A stretch of DNA of 64,000 bases from Imbricaverruca yamaguchii (GCA_034440575.1 JAOTOL010001362.1:487501-551500); one strand, 5' to 3'; counted from the stretch's first letter, positions 43,854 through 55,982 are shown. Notes: generated from the sequence alone by a model not told the origin. Translations and numbers: made by a program.

Positions 43854-44391
43854 CCGCCGCTGTTGTTCCATCGCGGCGCAAAGGCGTTCGACTATCCTTA
43901 CGTTAACAACTACTGTGCATTGGGAGCAGACGATGCTTACGTTGCATGCGATTCGTGTGCCACGATGGCCGTGACGTCAGCTGAACGAACCGTCAGCAGG
44001 CATCGAACTGGGCCTGCGCATGGTTTTGACGGAGACGTTCCCACGTGTCCGCGCGGTCTCAGTCATAGAAGCGCATCATCCGTATCCGCCCGAATTTCAT
44101 CTCGTCTGCACACGGACCATGCCCTCGTCGTACTCATGCGAATCGCTTCGGACAGCACCGCGTGACGCGTTCTGCGGGATCGTCACAGTCGGCGTCCGGC
44201 GACCGGTCGCCCCCCCCCCCCCCCCTCCACCCCCCGGGTGTACCGAATCGCGCCGCCGAGTCGCGCGGCGCCCATGTGTTCCCTGTCGCCGTATTTGTAC
44301 GTGGACACGGCGTCGGCGGCCCGGCAGTCTGACCTGTGAAGGCCAGCACGGAACTGGTCTCGGCTGACCTGCACTCAGTGCAACATCCGAC
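43854..44391. other. No gene recognised
   Basis: Mixed sequence with a C run at 44211-44225. No domain-bearing frame. Confidence 0.4.
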
Positions 44392-44595
44392 CAGAGGCGC
44401 AGTCAGGGCATGGGGAGGGATGCCCCACCGTTGGCAACAGATGCGCACTAGATCAGGAGAGAAGTGTTGGGATTTTCACCTCGCCATACCGGGAAGCTTA
44501 GGCCCACTTCGCGCGTTGGAAGTGGTTTCGACGTCAATTATTTTTCGGTTGGGCTCCACCCCCTGGGAAATCCTGGCTGCGCCCCTTCAGCTGAC
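44384..44595. mobile_element. MITE with hAT-like ends
   Basis: A 196-bp element (44392-44587). The left end CAGAGGCGCAGTCAGG and the reverse complement of the right end, AAGGGGCGCAGCCAGG, form imperfect terminal inverted repeats. Flanks CATCCGAC and CAGCTGAC match at 6 of 8 bases, consistent with an aged 8-bp target duplication as made by hAT transposases. No coding capacity. The same kind of end occurs at 62237-62396. Confidence 0.65.
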
Positions 44596-45932
44596 ACACC
44601 CACACGGCCTACTGATAATATTCGACAGCGGCGATCACCTGTAGACAAGTCACCATGACTGGCTGCGAAGGAGCCGGAGAGGGGTGGGGTGGGAGGCTAC
44701 CAAGTTCGGATTACTTCCTTTGACATTGACTCGTGAGCGCTGGTTGCTAAACGAGCGCTCACAAACTACTTGAAATCAGTCTCCCGCCTCCAATACCGAC
44801 ATAGTTATAAGCAGCGCCTGTCACTGAGGAAAGTTGTAAACGGGGCTAGATTCATTATTTTTCCAACAGAGGAAGGGGAATGAAGTTCTTAGGGATATAA
44901 ACAAAGACTGGATTTTGTGCGGAAAATGAATAAAGATGTGTATAAGTGTTTGAAATGTGTTTAAGATTTGTGTAAAATGTATTTAAAATGTTTACCATAA
45001 TTGCTGAAACAATGCCAGAATTGCTGTGACTGCCTTGCAAGTGTTAAAAGTGTCAAAGTTGCAAAGTGACCCCAACATTAGCTCCAAATTGGCACCAATC
45101 AAGACACGCTCTGAGTTCCAGCTTGTACACTTCCAACCTCGTCCCACGGCCGGGTACGTATCTGATCCTTTAGACGAGTCACATGAGTGACTAAATACGT
45201 TCTGTGGGGTCACTTTGCCATCATTCCCGCACAACCAACCAGGGTTTCTGATGAATCGTAGGACGGGATGTACTTTTATAGCTAACACAGGTCGCGCGTC
45301 GGATATCAAGGAGCGTGCACCCCGAATGTGACCACCACCGCGCTGCCTGACCGTGGGCCCAGGTCCCTGTGCTGGCTGCCCGCGAGATGGCTCTGTCTGT
45401 AGACCAGCTCCAGCGCCTTCATAGCGTCTACAGTTGAGTCGATACGTAAATTGTGAGCCTTCCGAGCGGCAACTCGGCATATCGTGCAAGTCCTACGAAT
45501 ATCAAACGTATCGGAGATATTTGGCGCAAGTCCACTCCATCGCGGACGATCTAGGCTGGTTTTCTGGTATCTTCTATGCAGGGCGCCTCTTCTTTTGGCA
45601 AGCTCAGTCGCAGAAGCCTGTGTCGACTCGCAAGATATACCGGCGATTTTTCAACACACCAGCTATGCTTTTGGCGTTGCTGCCTGCTGGAGCCGCGAAC
45701 ACAGCCCAGATAGTGATTGACGGCGAGACCGGTTGAAGGGTTATCTTTTGAAATATTCACCGGACCAATATGGCCGCCTGGACTAATGATGCACCTCGAG
45801 CAGGATGACAGTGCCGATAATTCTGTCCGTGCATCTGAGGCTGGTTGGCGGAGGTCGCCTGGCCACACTTGGAGAGCGTTCAAGTGGTTTGTCGGCCACT
45901 CTGCCACTCTAGTGCACCCCGCACCGGCGTTT
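44596..45932. other. No gene recognised
   Basis: A minus-strand frame at 44992-45489 (165 codons) and another at 45551-45907 are open, but have no domain I recognise and no start or splice context. AT-rich from 44850 to 45010. A short ATGTGTTTAAGATTTGTG-type repeat lies near 44930-44990. Confidence 0.35.
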
Positions 45933-46136
45933 GACTTCAGTCGCTATTGTTTATTGGTTGGTTCACGACACACTTTATGCACATTCACGGCTAATGGCGC
46001 CGCCCACACTGTTTCGCCGGTGGACCGCGGGATTGAGAAATGTCCTGAGTGGCGCTAGAGTCGAACCCGGGACCTTTGGTACCCATAGCCCGACACCTTA
46101 ACCACTCGGCCATCCCCGCCCCGACTTCAGTCGCTA
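45933..46136 (-). mobile_element. SINE-A, intact, perfect 14-bp TSD
   Basis: Element 45947-46122 between identical GACTTCAGTCGCTA repeats (45933-45946 and 46123-46136). On the minus strand it reads GGGGCGGGGATGGCCGAGTG, B box GGGTTCGACTCTAGCGCC, GTGTGGGCGGCGCCATTAGC, and tail GTGTCGTGAACCAACCAATA. It is very close to the 37084 copy, so both are recent. Confidence 0.93.
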
Positions 46137-46149
46137 CTTCGCCGTCAAG

Positions 46150-46250
46150 CGCCGCTTAGTATATGCACCTGATCAGGATGTCACCTGATGCACCTGATCA
46201 GGGATGCACCTCGTACACCTAGTGTATGCACCTGGTCAGGGATGTTCGAA
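46150..46250. repeat. ATGCACCTGATCAGG short repeats
   Basis: ATGCACCTGATCAGG-like words at about 46164, 46187, 46207 and 46227, unequal spacing. A similar GTGATCAGG run occurs at 54296-54340. Confidence 0.75.
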
Positions 46251-47316
46251 CGGTCCCATCGTCTTCGGCGGCGATGTGGCATCAGGGATTCGGTACGCCA
46301 GGAATGAAGGCACACTTGATTGGGAAAAGAAGAATGCCGCATCCCGCCTCTGGGGGATCGGTTTCGACTTCTGCTGATGCTCTTGGTATTTGAGTATCTT
46401 GTCATTTGGTGCCTCGGCCTACGTTTTGCTATCTACTACCCATGCATTAGATACCTACCGTCTGATTAAAGCAATCTTCTGTGTATACGTGAGTTGATAT
46501 GTTTGATTTAGTGTGCGTCTATCGGCAGAGATCATAATCCTGCTGGTTGAGTTTGTTAGTCGCTGTAGGCGGCTGTACTCAGTCTGTATTGGATTCCCAA
46601 GCATTATTGCACCGGCGCACGTATCCACAAAGGGGTAAAAACTACGACCTGTATGGACATCCCTCACATGCCACAAGTTGTTTTCCACTTCTCATTTCTC
46701 GGACAATGCGTGGACGTTGCAAAACGTCTCAAATTGAACTTCTCGTTTGATCGCCCGACGCCTTTTTCAAAGTGACTAGTGTTGTGCTGACATTTTGCAA
46801 TTCCATCATTATGTAGAATGTCACGTGCCAATGCGTATTTTCTCGAATATGTCATCATAGCGAGCATTTATGGACAACTAAAATATAATAGCATGTCGTC
46901 ATGTGCGATTCGGCGAGTCAACAGTATGCATTATAAATTAAATATAAGACTTCGTGATGGGAATGGAAGATTTTCAGAATGTCCGCGTACTGTCTAGACA
47001 GTTAAGGAAATCCACCATGGGTGTCGCTTAATGAATTTGATTGGGTGCCAGTTGATCTTTTTGACGGCATCTTTCTCCAGAGACGCCATCGGCTGAAAAA
47101 AATAACGTTGAACGGGGAGGGGGAGTGCACTCGAACTTTCTGGAAGGGCGCCTCCATAGGGCCCAATGGTAAATCTTCGGTCTGATTGCGGGGTCAAATA
47201 GATGATTGAGTGGGGGAGAGGGAATTAATAATTGAAAGAGTGAGCAGTTGTACCCTCACAGCATGTATAGTAATACCCTTTAAGGCTATGCAAAAACAAC
47301 ATTGATGCGGGACGGT
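46251..47316. other. No gene recognised
   Basis: Average to AT-rich DNA. I see nothing in it. Confidence 0.4.
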
Positions 47317-48136
47317 ATGTATATGAGGCATTCCACAGTAACTGAACGGAAAATTTTCAAATTTGCCGTCGGACCATTTTTGATTTTCTTGAAAAGTTAT
47401 GTACCTGGGATTTCAAGGGCGAATTTTGCGTTCACCATTTATGGTGAACACAAAATTCCCACGAAAATGTTTCCCAAGATGCAGTCTGCAAATTTATCAA
47501 GGCCAGTGAGGAGGCTTAATTTTGACGACCCATAACTCCAAGGCTAAGAGAGCTGTTTCATTGAACTTTTTTTTCTGCTGAATTGGGATGAATCAAGAAA
47601 CAAGTTGGCTATCTCGGATTTTCTATTTTCAGTTTATTAGGTCGCGTGACTCCGTGACCTAGTTTTTGCGTCGTGACCTTGATCTTTTGGATGCTGAAAT
47701 TAAAACTTTCGTGTGATGAGCATTTGAGCCCCCATTCATGCCTTTTCATATATATCAATAAAAACATGGGGTTCGACCTGCGAAAAACACTTTTGGAGCT
47801 CGCAATGTTGACACAGCACGCTGTTTGGGACCCCTACCCGCCGATAACTTCGCATCTAGTTGGCATGCGGTGTCGAAATGATCCAGAGTGGCCCCTGATG
47901 ACGAAACCTGTCAGTTGGCTTCTTCTACACTGACATCAGGTCACAAGCTCATATGACATTGGGCGTTCAAGGTCATCTGTGGTCACGAACACGTTTATGG
48001 CTATAACTTTGCCCTTCAGTGAGCAAAAGAGCTGAACTCAACGCAATTGTATTCGCCATGTCGAGACGGTTACAGTGATACATGACATGACTCCGATAGG
48101 TCAAGTTGAGTCACGTAAACTGGCCAGGTTACCGAT

Positions 48137-49145
48137 TTGATCCAACGGGGCCAGGGCAAACCTGTTGTCATCTTTCTCCATGGCTTGCTCAAAATTATGT
48201 TGTAGTATGCCGCTGTAGTGTCTATGGTGCTGTTGGATGAATCTTCCAATGAGATAAAGTTGTCGCTGTTAATGGTGGTTACCTCTACGCCGCATAGGAA
48301 CAAGAACAAATGTGAGTTAGCGTGCGCTAAGTCAAGTTAAACCCGAACGGCGAGGCGATGGACCGCACGACTTGGCGGTCGCAAACACGAGGGGTGAAGG
48401 GTGCCTTATCTCGGGGAGAGCTCACGGGAAGGACGGACGCCGGACCGCGCAGTTTGGTGACACGCGCGGAGGACGTCGGACAGTGCGCGTCACCGGAGAG
48501 CGACGTCTTCCACCGCCCACCCACGCCACCATGCTTCACACACCGGCTCTGCCGGCCGCCATGGCAGCCGTTGAGCCTGCTTCGGCATGTCGCGAACTTG
48601 TCGCGGCGCGGGCGGAGGATCTAACGTCCAACTGCACAGACGACTCAGACACCGCTATCGCGCGATAGGGACTATCCGCCCCGCGACAAGGGACCGGCCA
48701 AGTAACAGCCAAAACTGTAGTACATAGTAGAATGTAGTAGGACAACGTGACCGAAGCGGTCCGACCGCAACAACGAAGTGAGGTTTTAACTGAGTGTTAT
48801 TTCATGTCGTGGGGCATGGCACGACCACCTGTACAGCGCGACGCGACGGTATTGAGGTCAAAGTCCAATGTCAATAACACTGCGGAGTGCACCGTCGCGG
48901 AAGGGGAGCGCTCTGGACTCTACCCCCCTCCATAGGTCGGCGTCTACGTTCGACAAACATGGGGCCTGGCCAGTGACCAATAGCATGCGCTGCAGACACT
49001 GGAGACGCAAACAACGGATTTTTGACAGAGGCTTCGCACCACCAAAAGTCACTTGTCATTGAGGAGAACAGTGACGCGTGTAAGGATTAGTCAGCTGACT
49101 TGTCGACAGTGTCGATAGGTGTCCTTTGTTTCGAAGGCGGGAACG
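48137..49145. other. Loop of the inverted repeat, GC-rich, no gene called
   Basis: 48345-48700 is GC-rich with parallel open frames but no domain. 48750-49100 is average DNA. GACAGTGTCGATAGGTGTCC near 49105 resembles the TATCGATAGG words that follow the ORF at 49610 and 49730. Confidence 0.35.
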
Positions 49146-49572
49146 ATGCCTGCTCCTTTCTGCTGTGACCTGTATAAGCGGCATAAAAAGAAAGTGTATA
49201 AAGGTGTTAGATTGGCACACAAAAATCTGGTCCAGATAGTCGATGATCCCCGGCTACGTGTTGACAGTTATCTGTGTGATACTTGCCGAAAGCGTCTAAC
49301 GAAGGATCCAGGCAGCCTACCAGAAGAGGAAAACAGTCCGAGCAGTCAAAACATTTCTCGCTGGGCAGCCTGTGACAAAGATCAAGTTTTTCTATGTCAC
49401 AAAAGAGGAAGTGCAGAAGGCTGAGCAGGAGCTGAATGGCCGCTTCACCAAAGCCGTGACGATCAAGGGAACAAGAAAACATCACAGGTTCTGCCCTGTG
49501 AGCGAGAAAATAATGCGGATCCACGTCCTCTCAGAAGACAAGACTGGCAAGCATGTCAAGGTGTTGAAGTGA
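49146..49572 (+). pseudogene. Cys-rich ORF in the inverted-repeat loop, one frameshift
   Basis: ATG 49146 opens MPAPFCCDLYKRHKKK and continues to YLCDTCRKRLTKDPG (Cys6, Cys7, His13, His25, Cys44, Cys47; a plausible zinc-binding module). Near 49305-49320 the coding signal moves to the +1 frame, giving VKTFLAGQPVTKIKFFYV, KAEQELNGRFTKAV and RIHVLSEDKTGKHVKVLK, with a stop at 49572. The two frames overlap, so a single-base change or programmed slip would account for it; decay is more likely. Total length would be about 140 residues. I do not recognise the family; a Cys-Cys ... Cys-x-x-Cys-Arg-Lys layout is reminiscent of small uncharacterised, possibly transposon-encoded invertebrate proteins. 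Confidence 0.5.
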
Positions 49573-49771
49573 TATGTTGGCGCGCTGGTGTCGTATTGTA
49601 TCGATAGGAATATGTCAATAGGCACCTGCCATTTTACGTATAATCATGCAAGCAGTACAAGAACACAAGGTCGTCAAACATGTCAAAGTGTTGAAGTGAT
49701 ATGTTAGTGCGTTGGTGTCGTGTTGTTCTATCGATAGGTATATGTGTATGTCATTAGGCACCTGTAATTGT
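49551..49771. repeat. Tandem duplication after the Cys-rich ORF
   Basis: AAGGTGTTGAAGTGATATGT (about 49559) and AAAGTGTTGAAGTGATATGT (about 49686) head two copies of roughly 127 bp. Each copy includes the final Lys-Val-Leu-Lys-stop codons, a GTCGTRTTGT word, TATCGATAGG and AGGCACCTG. The duplication therefore repeats the end of the ORF and its 3' flank up to the right arm. Confidence 0.85.
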
Positions 49772-50575
49772 ATCGGTGACTTGACCTCAGGTCACGTGAC
49801 CTAACTTGACCCATCGGGGTCATCCCACGTATCACTGTAACCGTCTCGATGTGACGAACACAATAGCATTGAGTTCGGCTGTTTAGCTCATTTAGGGATA
49901 CAGTTTTAGCCAAAAATAAATTCGTGACCGCAGATCCAATGACATTGAACACCTAATGTCAATATCACCTTATGACCTGATGGCAGTATAACAGGCACGA
50001 ACCAACAGGTTTCGTCGTCGGGAGCCACTGTGGACAATTTCGAAACCGTATGCCAAACAGATGCGAAGTTATCGACGGACAGGTGGCCCAACCAGCGTGT
50101 TGCGTCACCACTGCGATGCCCAAATATACTTTTTACAGGTCGAACCCCACGTTTTTTGTTTATTTATTTGAAATGACCTGAATGAGGCTCAAATCGTCAT
50201 CAGACGAAAGTTGTAATTTCAGCAGCAAAAAGGTCAAGGTCACGCCGCAAATGATAGGTCACGAGGTCACGTGACTTAATAAATTGAAAATAGAAAATCC
50301 GAGGTAGCCAACTTGTTCTCTGATTCATCCCAATTCAACAAAAAAACGTATGATGAAATAGCTCTCTTAGCCTCGGAGTTATGGGTCGTCAAAGTTAGGC
50401 CTCCCCACTGACCTTAGGAAATTTGCCAAGACTGTATCTTGGGAAATATTTTTTGGGTATATTTTTTGTCATCATAAATTAATTGTTCGCCCTTCAAGAA
50501 CCTGTACACAACTTTTCAAGAAAATGCAAAATGGTCGGATGGCACCCACCGGTTGAGTTGCCATGGAATGCCTTC

Positions 50576-50685
<110 letters not shown>

Positions 50686-51028
50686 TGCATAAGTCCATAT
50701 ATTCATTTTTAATTCCTCAATGAAATATAAATATATTTACTTCTTCAATTATGTCACAGGTTTTCCGTTCGCCAAACCGCCTTTGGCAACATTGTAAGCC
50801 ACCACAGGCGAAAATGTAGAATAGGACAGCCGACGCTGCGCGGTTGCTCGACACCGGCCGCGTCTCCGCACGGCGCACCCTGACGACGCCGAAGACGCCG
50901 TCGGCGCACCCGTGGCCGGCGGCGCGGTGTGTTTTCGTCGGCTGTTCACCTCTGCACGCCGCCGGTCGGGCGGCGCGCGGCAAAAACTGGCGACGCGCCG
51001 GGAAATCTGACGCGCCATCGGCGCCGTC
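50686..51028. other. AT-rich then CpG-rich DNA
   Basis: From 50830 the sequence becomes CpG-rich and runs into the first copy of the 672-bp duplication. No gene recognised. Confidence 0.4.
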
Positions 51029-51700
51029 GGCGGTGCGCGGCAGGTGCGCCGCCGCCGGCCGGCCGGCCTTTACTGTTCCATTCACCCGGCCCGGCCCGCC
51101 GGCCACCTGTTGCCCTCCGTCGCCCTCGCAGCGCCCCCCCCCCGCCGCCGCCGCCGCCCGACCGCCCGGCCGCCCGCCCGGCCGCCTGCCGCCCTCGATC
51201 TGCATACCGGGCAGGGCCTGCCGGGCGTCTCGACCCGCGATCGTCCCTCGGCCGGTCGCCGGCTCTGCTCTGACGTCTCGCGGCTCGCTCCTGTCCCCCG
51301 GGTAGTGGGGGGGGGGGGGAGTGTCGACTAAGAAGTCGGCAGTGTGCTTCTTGTCGGCAAACTGCGCCCGAGTGTAAATACAAGGGATCCTGGATGGGAG
51401 ATCTCCGCCCCCCCCCCCCTGCAAGGATATCAGAAATGTTGGCGTCCACATAAAAAATGTAAGTGCAGCAGCAGCAAAAGCAGATATGCCGGCTTTATGG
51501 CCTGCTCTGTATGGCAGCATATATTCGGGTACACCTTTCAATTTGCTTATTATCCCAGACTGTCCATACTAGCCACTGCACGTGGATGACATGTATCGTG
51601 AAATGAACAAATATAGAATTAAATAATTATCCACAATTTGGCAACGGTCCTTTCTTTTATCATTCCTCAGTATCCCTTTCATCGACCTTGTGTTTCACTT
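51029..51700. repeat. 672-bp tandem duplication, copy 1
   Basis: Starts GGCGGTGCGCGGCAGGTGCG and ends CATCGACCTTGTGTTTCACT T. The first half is CpG-rich and includes a G run at 51307-51319 and a C run at 51411-51420; the second half is AT-rich. The next 672 bp repeat it nearly base for base. Open frames in the GC half are compositional. Confidence 0.95.
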
Positions 51701-52372
51701 GGCGGTGCGCGGCAGGTGCGCCGCCGCCGGCCGGCCGGCCTTTACTGTTCCATTCACCCGGCCCGGCCCGCCGGCCACCTGTTGCCCTCCGTCGCCCTCG
51801 CAGCGCCCCTCCCCGCCGCCGCCGCCGCCGCCCGGCCGCCCGGCCGCCCGGCCGCCTGCCGCCCTCGATCTGCATACCGGGCAGGGGCCGGGCCCCGCCG
51901 GGCGTCTCGACCCGCGATCGTCCCTCGGCCGGTCGCCGGCTCTGCTCTGACGTCTCGCGGCTCGCTCCTGTCCCCCCGGGTAGTGGGGGGGGGGGGGAGT
52001 GTCGACTAAGAAGTCGGCAGTGTGCTTCTTGTCGGCAAACTGCGCCCGAGTGTAAATACAAGGGATCCTGGATGGGAGATCCCCGCCCCCCCTGCAAGGA
52101 TATCAGAAATGTTGGCGTCCACATAAAAATGTAAGTGCAGCAGCAGCAAAAGCAGATATGCCGGCTTTATGGCCTGCTCTGTATGGCAGCTTATATTTTG
52201 GTACACCTTTCAATTTCCTTATTATCCCAGACTGTCCATACTAGCCACTGCACGCGGATGACATGTATCGTGAAATGAATAAATGTAGAATGAACTAATT
52301 TTCCACAATTTGGCAACGGTCCTTTCTTTTATCATTCCTCAGTATCCCTTTCATCGCCCTTGTGTTTCACTT
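51701..52372. repeat. 672-bp tandem duplication, copy 2
   Basis: Near-identical to 51029-51700. Visible differences are changes in C- and G-run lengths, a small GGGCCGGGCCCCGCC insertion near 51886, a few substitutions (for example GTGGATG/GCGGATG) and ATATTCG/ATATTTTG. Equal total length arises because the indels balance. This is either a recent tandem duplication or two haplotypes joined during assembly. Confidence 0.95.
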
Positions 52373-53334
52373 TGTAGTTCTATTTTCTCTGTCTCTTTTT
52401 TCTGTACTCTCTTCGCCCCCCCTTTCATCATCTCTCACCTTCTCTTTTTTCATCTCTTATCGCACCCTCCGACCGCGTCAACGCCCCGTTGGATTTTTTG
52501 CTGCAGTAGTATCACTCCACCTTTTTGCCGACCGAAATTCCACCGAAGGTTGTCAGAGATATCGCTCACGTGAATTACTGACCGCAATCGTCGCTGGCCA
52601 CCGCCGCAGCGGGAGCTTAGTCAGCGTCTCCCCGCTGTCTCGGTGCCATGGGTGCTGGCAGTTCGCTGTCTGGGCTTGGCACACGATGCAGTGCGCAGGT
52701 GTTCGGGGGAGTAGTTGGCCAACACCAATCCAGCATTTAGCACGTGTCGGTAGGGGGTTACATTGTGGCCGGGCCCTCGAGCCTCCACTACCGATTATGA
52801 GGTATCGCTGCCAGCACCGATTTCAATGTGGTTTCACTATCAGGATCGATCATAGACTCCCCAGGTTTGTGTGTGTGTGTGGTGTGGGTAGGGGAGTGGG
52901 TTTGAGTCCCCTCACCATGGTTTTAATTGTGTCATTCACATCATGCATATGCCAATTGCATATCAAGAATGGAATTGCAGCGCTGAGTGCCTGCTATATT
53001 TTGCATGTGGTGCTGCCCTTGACCTTGACTACCAGGGACTGGTGCATCCCAGCACTGATTATATGACTTCCACCGCTAGCAGGGCTTATGTCGTCTCCCC
53101 CCCTCCTCCCGGTCCCAGTTCCTGCCGTGCCGCCAACTGCAGATCCCAGTCTCAGGTTGGACATCGACTGCTGATCTCGGTCCCAGTCCTGACACTGACT
53201 GTGTGTCCCAGTCCTGTCCCCACACCGACTGTTCGACACGGTCTTAGTCTCAGACTCGGTATCAGTCCCAGTTTCAGTCTTGACATCGGCTGCTGACGTC
53301 GGTCACAGTAGCAGTCTCAGTCCGACGTCGACTG
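52373..53334. other. No gene recognised; CT-rich start
   Basis: 52373-52470 is pyrimidine-rich. From about 53090 CAGTC words increase and lead into the hexamer array. No domain-bearing frame. Confidence 0.4.
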
Positions 53335-53618
53335 CTGGTTTCAGTCCCAGTATTAGTCCTAGTCCTAGTCCCAGTATCAGTCCTGGTCCTAGTCCCAGTA
53401 TCAGTCATAGTCCCAGTATCAGTCCCAGTCCTAGTATCAGTATCAGTCCTAATCCCAGTATCAGTCCTAGTCCTAGTACCGGTATCAGTCCTAGTCCTAG
53501 TATAAGTCCTAGCCCAGGTGTCAGTCCTAGTCCTAGTCCCAGTATCAGTCCTAGTCCTAGTCCCAGTATCAGTCCTAGTCCTAGTCCCAGTATCAGTCCC
53601 AGCCCCAGTCTCAGTCTC
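53335..53618. repeat. AGTCCY hexamer array
   Basis: About 47 hexamers of AGTCCT, AGTCCC, AGTATC and similar. It translates as Ser-Pro and Ser-Ile runs. Degenerate CAGTC-rich sequence extends it on both sides, from about 53090 to 53870, interrupted by a SINE-C fragment. Confidence 0.93.
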
Positions 53619-53712
53619 GGGTTCGAGTCTCACCTGTCGCTACTCTTTTTCGCAGATTGGCGACGCTACATGACTCAACGGTCGATGTGTCGTAAAACCA
53701 ATAACCAACCAC
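53619..53712 (+). mobile_element. SINE-C fragment
   Basis: Begins in the B box (GGGTTCGAGTCTCACCTGTC), continues CGCTACTCTTTTTCGCAGAT and GGCGACGCTACATGACTC, with the 3' hairpin TGAC/GTCG, and ends GTAAAACCAATAACCAACCA. It aligns along the 3' two-thirds of the 43367 copy. TSDs cannot be judged inside the CAGTC-rich tract. Confidence 0.88.
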
Positions 53713-55980
53713 GGCATCGACTGCTAATTTAGTCACAGTCCAACACCCAGTCTCATTCACGCCACCGACTGCTTATTTTACGCCAGTCCCAGCCCAGGAT
53801 CAGTGTCGACATCGACTGGCGGTCTCAGTGTCAGAGCCGGGCGCACGGTCTCAGACGTCGGCGGCAGGACGTGCACTGTCGCGAGCCTCGCTCTGTGTGT
53901 CACCCACCGCCTGGGAACCGCTGAACAGGTGAACAGGGCTTTTTCCACCCTTGTCCGGATTGCGCCGGCGCTTTATTTCCGCATATCGTCACACAGTAAG
54001 CTTACACACACATACATACCTGCACACACACACACATACACAGGTGAGTACACTTCGAAATATACATTTTATTCAAGCGGTTGCCACCCATCCGTAAACT
54101 TTTGCATTGCTTCGTTCTTGAATGCAGTACATTTTTCGATTTCACGCACTGTCCTGATCTTTCACGTACATTCCGCCGGTGACACCTTCATTTCCCCGTA
54201 TTGTCCTACCTAGCATGTACTGCTGCGCGAACAGCGGCACAAAGCTGACAGTGTCATTTGCACCTATGCATGAGTATGTACAGGTGAACAGTGTGACAGG
54301 TGATCAGGTGATCAGGTGATATCAGGTGAGCAGGGATCAGCTCAGGAGTGATCTATCACACGGCGGCACGTCCCGCCGAGAAGTTCGACGCTTTAATTAG
54401 GCCGTCATCCCTGATACGCCTCAGGCGAGGTCGTCGGTAGTGCTGCTGCCGTGGAGGTGAAGCTGATAGTGCCGCCGGTCCGCCCCCGAATCGGCGGAAC
54501 TGTCCGGCACGGGGCGGGGTTGTTCAATTTTTTTTGTTTGGTTCGCAGTTGTCTGGAGAAACGCGAGCGATTGGCGCCTGGGAGTGAGATCCGAACGTGT
54601 CGATTGTTCAGTTTAGTCGACCACAGGCCAGGCAGTGGCATAGTGAGTCCAGTATGTAGGTAGCTTGCCCGTGTCCTTCACAAAGTGGCCGTGCTTTAAT
54701 GGGAAGTCGTATGTAACAATGCATTCGCTGTCACGTTAACTTACTTTCCGAAGGTTTTTTATTGTAGAACGATTTAGAAGAAGGTATCGTTTTTGTGTGA
54801 AAGCATTGCTTGAAAACAACTGTTTTAAACCGATTCTGTTTAAGATCAGTTACCAAAATCCGAGAGAGTTTCAATACAAGTTATGGACAATTTCAAAATG
54901 GCCATCTTAGCACGTTCAAAACAAGTTGCCTTATCTAGTATTGAGGCGGTGGACCATTTTGTAGTTTATGGTGTAGGTGAGCAGTGGACCAACCCAGCAG
55001 TCTGTACATACATATAACACACACCTACATACATACATACAACAGTCGGTGTATATATACCAGACACAACACAATTGGGTACGATATGATACGATACGAT
55101 ACAATTATTGCGATACCACACAAGTATACGATACGCAAACGATGCGAGTCAGCAGCGCATGCAAGTGTTCTGATGTTAAGACCGAGTGAAAAGCATTCCG
55201 AGAGCTTCAAAGATCACAGGCATTACATGGATGCTGGTCCATAGCAAGAGTTGGTGGGGATGGATTGGCCGTCCTTCAGCTAAGTTGATAACAATTAACT
55301 TTGCCATTCACAGGCATTTTACCGAACTGTTTAAATTATTTGGAATATTCATTTCGTGGATGCGGAGTGGTGGCCGATCATCAGACTTCATTTTTAACGA
55401 AATATTTAGAGTGAATTCCGCCTAGTCTAGCATGCTAGACAACTAACCTGTTATGTGCTATACGAGATATCCATGTATGCTCATGAATATGTGGAAGCAC
55501 ATCTTTCTCGTGACGTTTTATTTCTTCATTGCATTTTCTGATTTTGTCGTGTTACCAGTGATGCTGGGGGAGAGGGGATGCAGCGGGTAAGACTGGATTC
55601 GTTGCATGCGACAGTTTATAACTATGAGGCATTGTTTTAACAAAGTGTGCTTATATTTCCTAGTTCGGACGAATCACGATGGAGATGGCTGTACAAAACT
55701 ATCTCACCATCTAGTATCGCTTCAGTATCTTACTGCGGAAAAGGCGTATCTCTATCCTTTTAGCCATCTGCGCATGGACACCTGCTATCACAAGCGAATC
55801 CAGCAGCCTGGTTTTGTACCGGTTTGGGGAAATAAAACAATTTCGTGGATTTCGAGAAAAAAAGTCTTCAGATTTGAAAAGCTAACATTCGGTGGCTCCG
55901 TTGAAATCAAAATCCCATTCATTTTTTTTTTTATTTCGAGAAACCCCCATTGTAGAACAGAATTTCGCAAAAAGTCGGCC
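53713..55980. other. No gene recognised
   Basis: Contains GTGATCAGG short repeats (54296-54340), CACA-rich DNA (54005-54040), and an ATACGATACGATACAAT stretch (55080-55135). No exon or retroelement motif identified. Confidence 0.4.
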
Positions 55981-55982
55981 TT

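Noticed and set aside
45740..45760. A VDTG-like triplet suggesting a retroviral protease
   Set aside because: Single short match without flanking protease or reverse-transcriptase motifs; no LTRs found anywhere in the window.
44992..45907. Two adjacent minus-strand frames (165 and 118 codons)
   Set aside because: No domain, different frames, and no splice signals that join them convincingly.
47885..47905. CTGATGACGAAAC, resembling a hammerhead ribozyme core
   Set aside because: Stem II is missing, and the inverted partner near 50010 has CGACGACGAAAC instead, so the core is not kept. No flanking stems I and III found.
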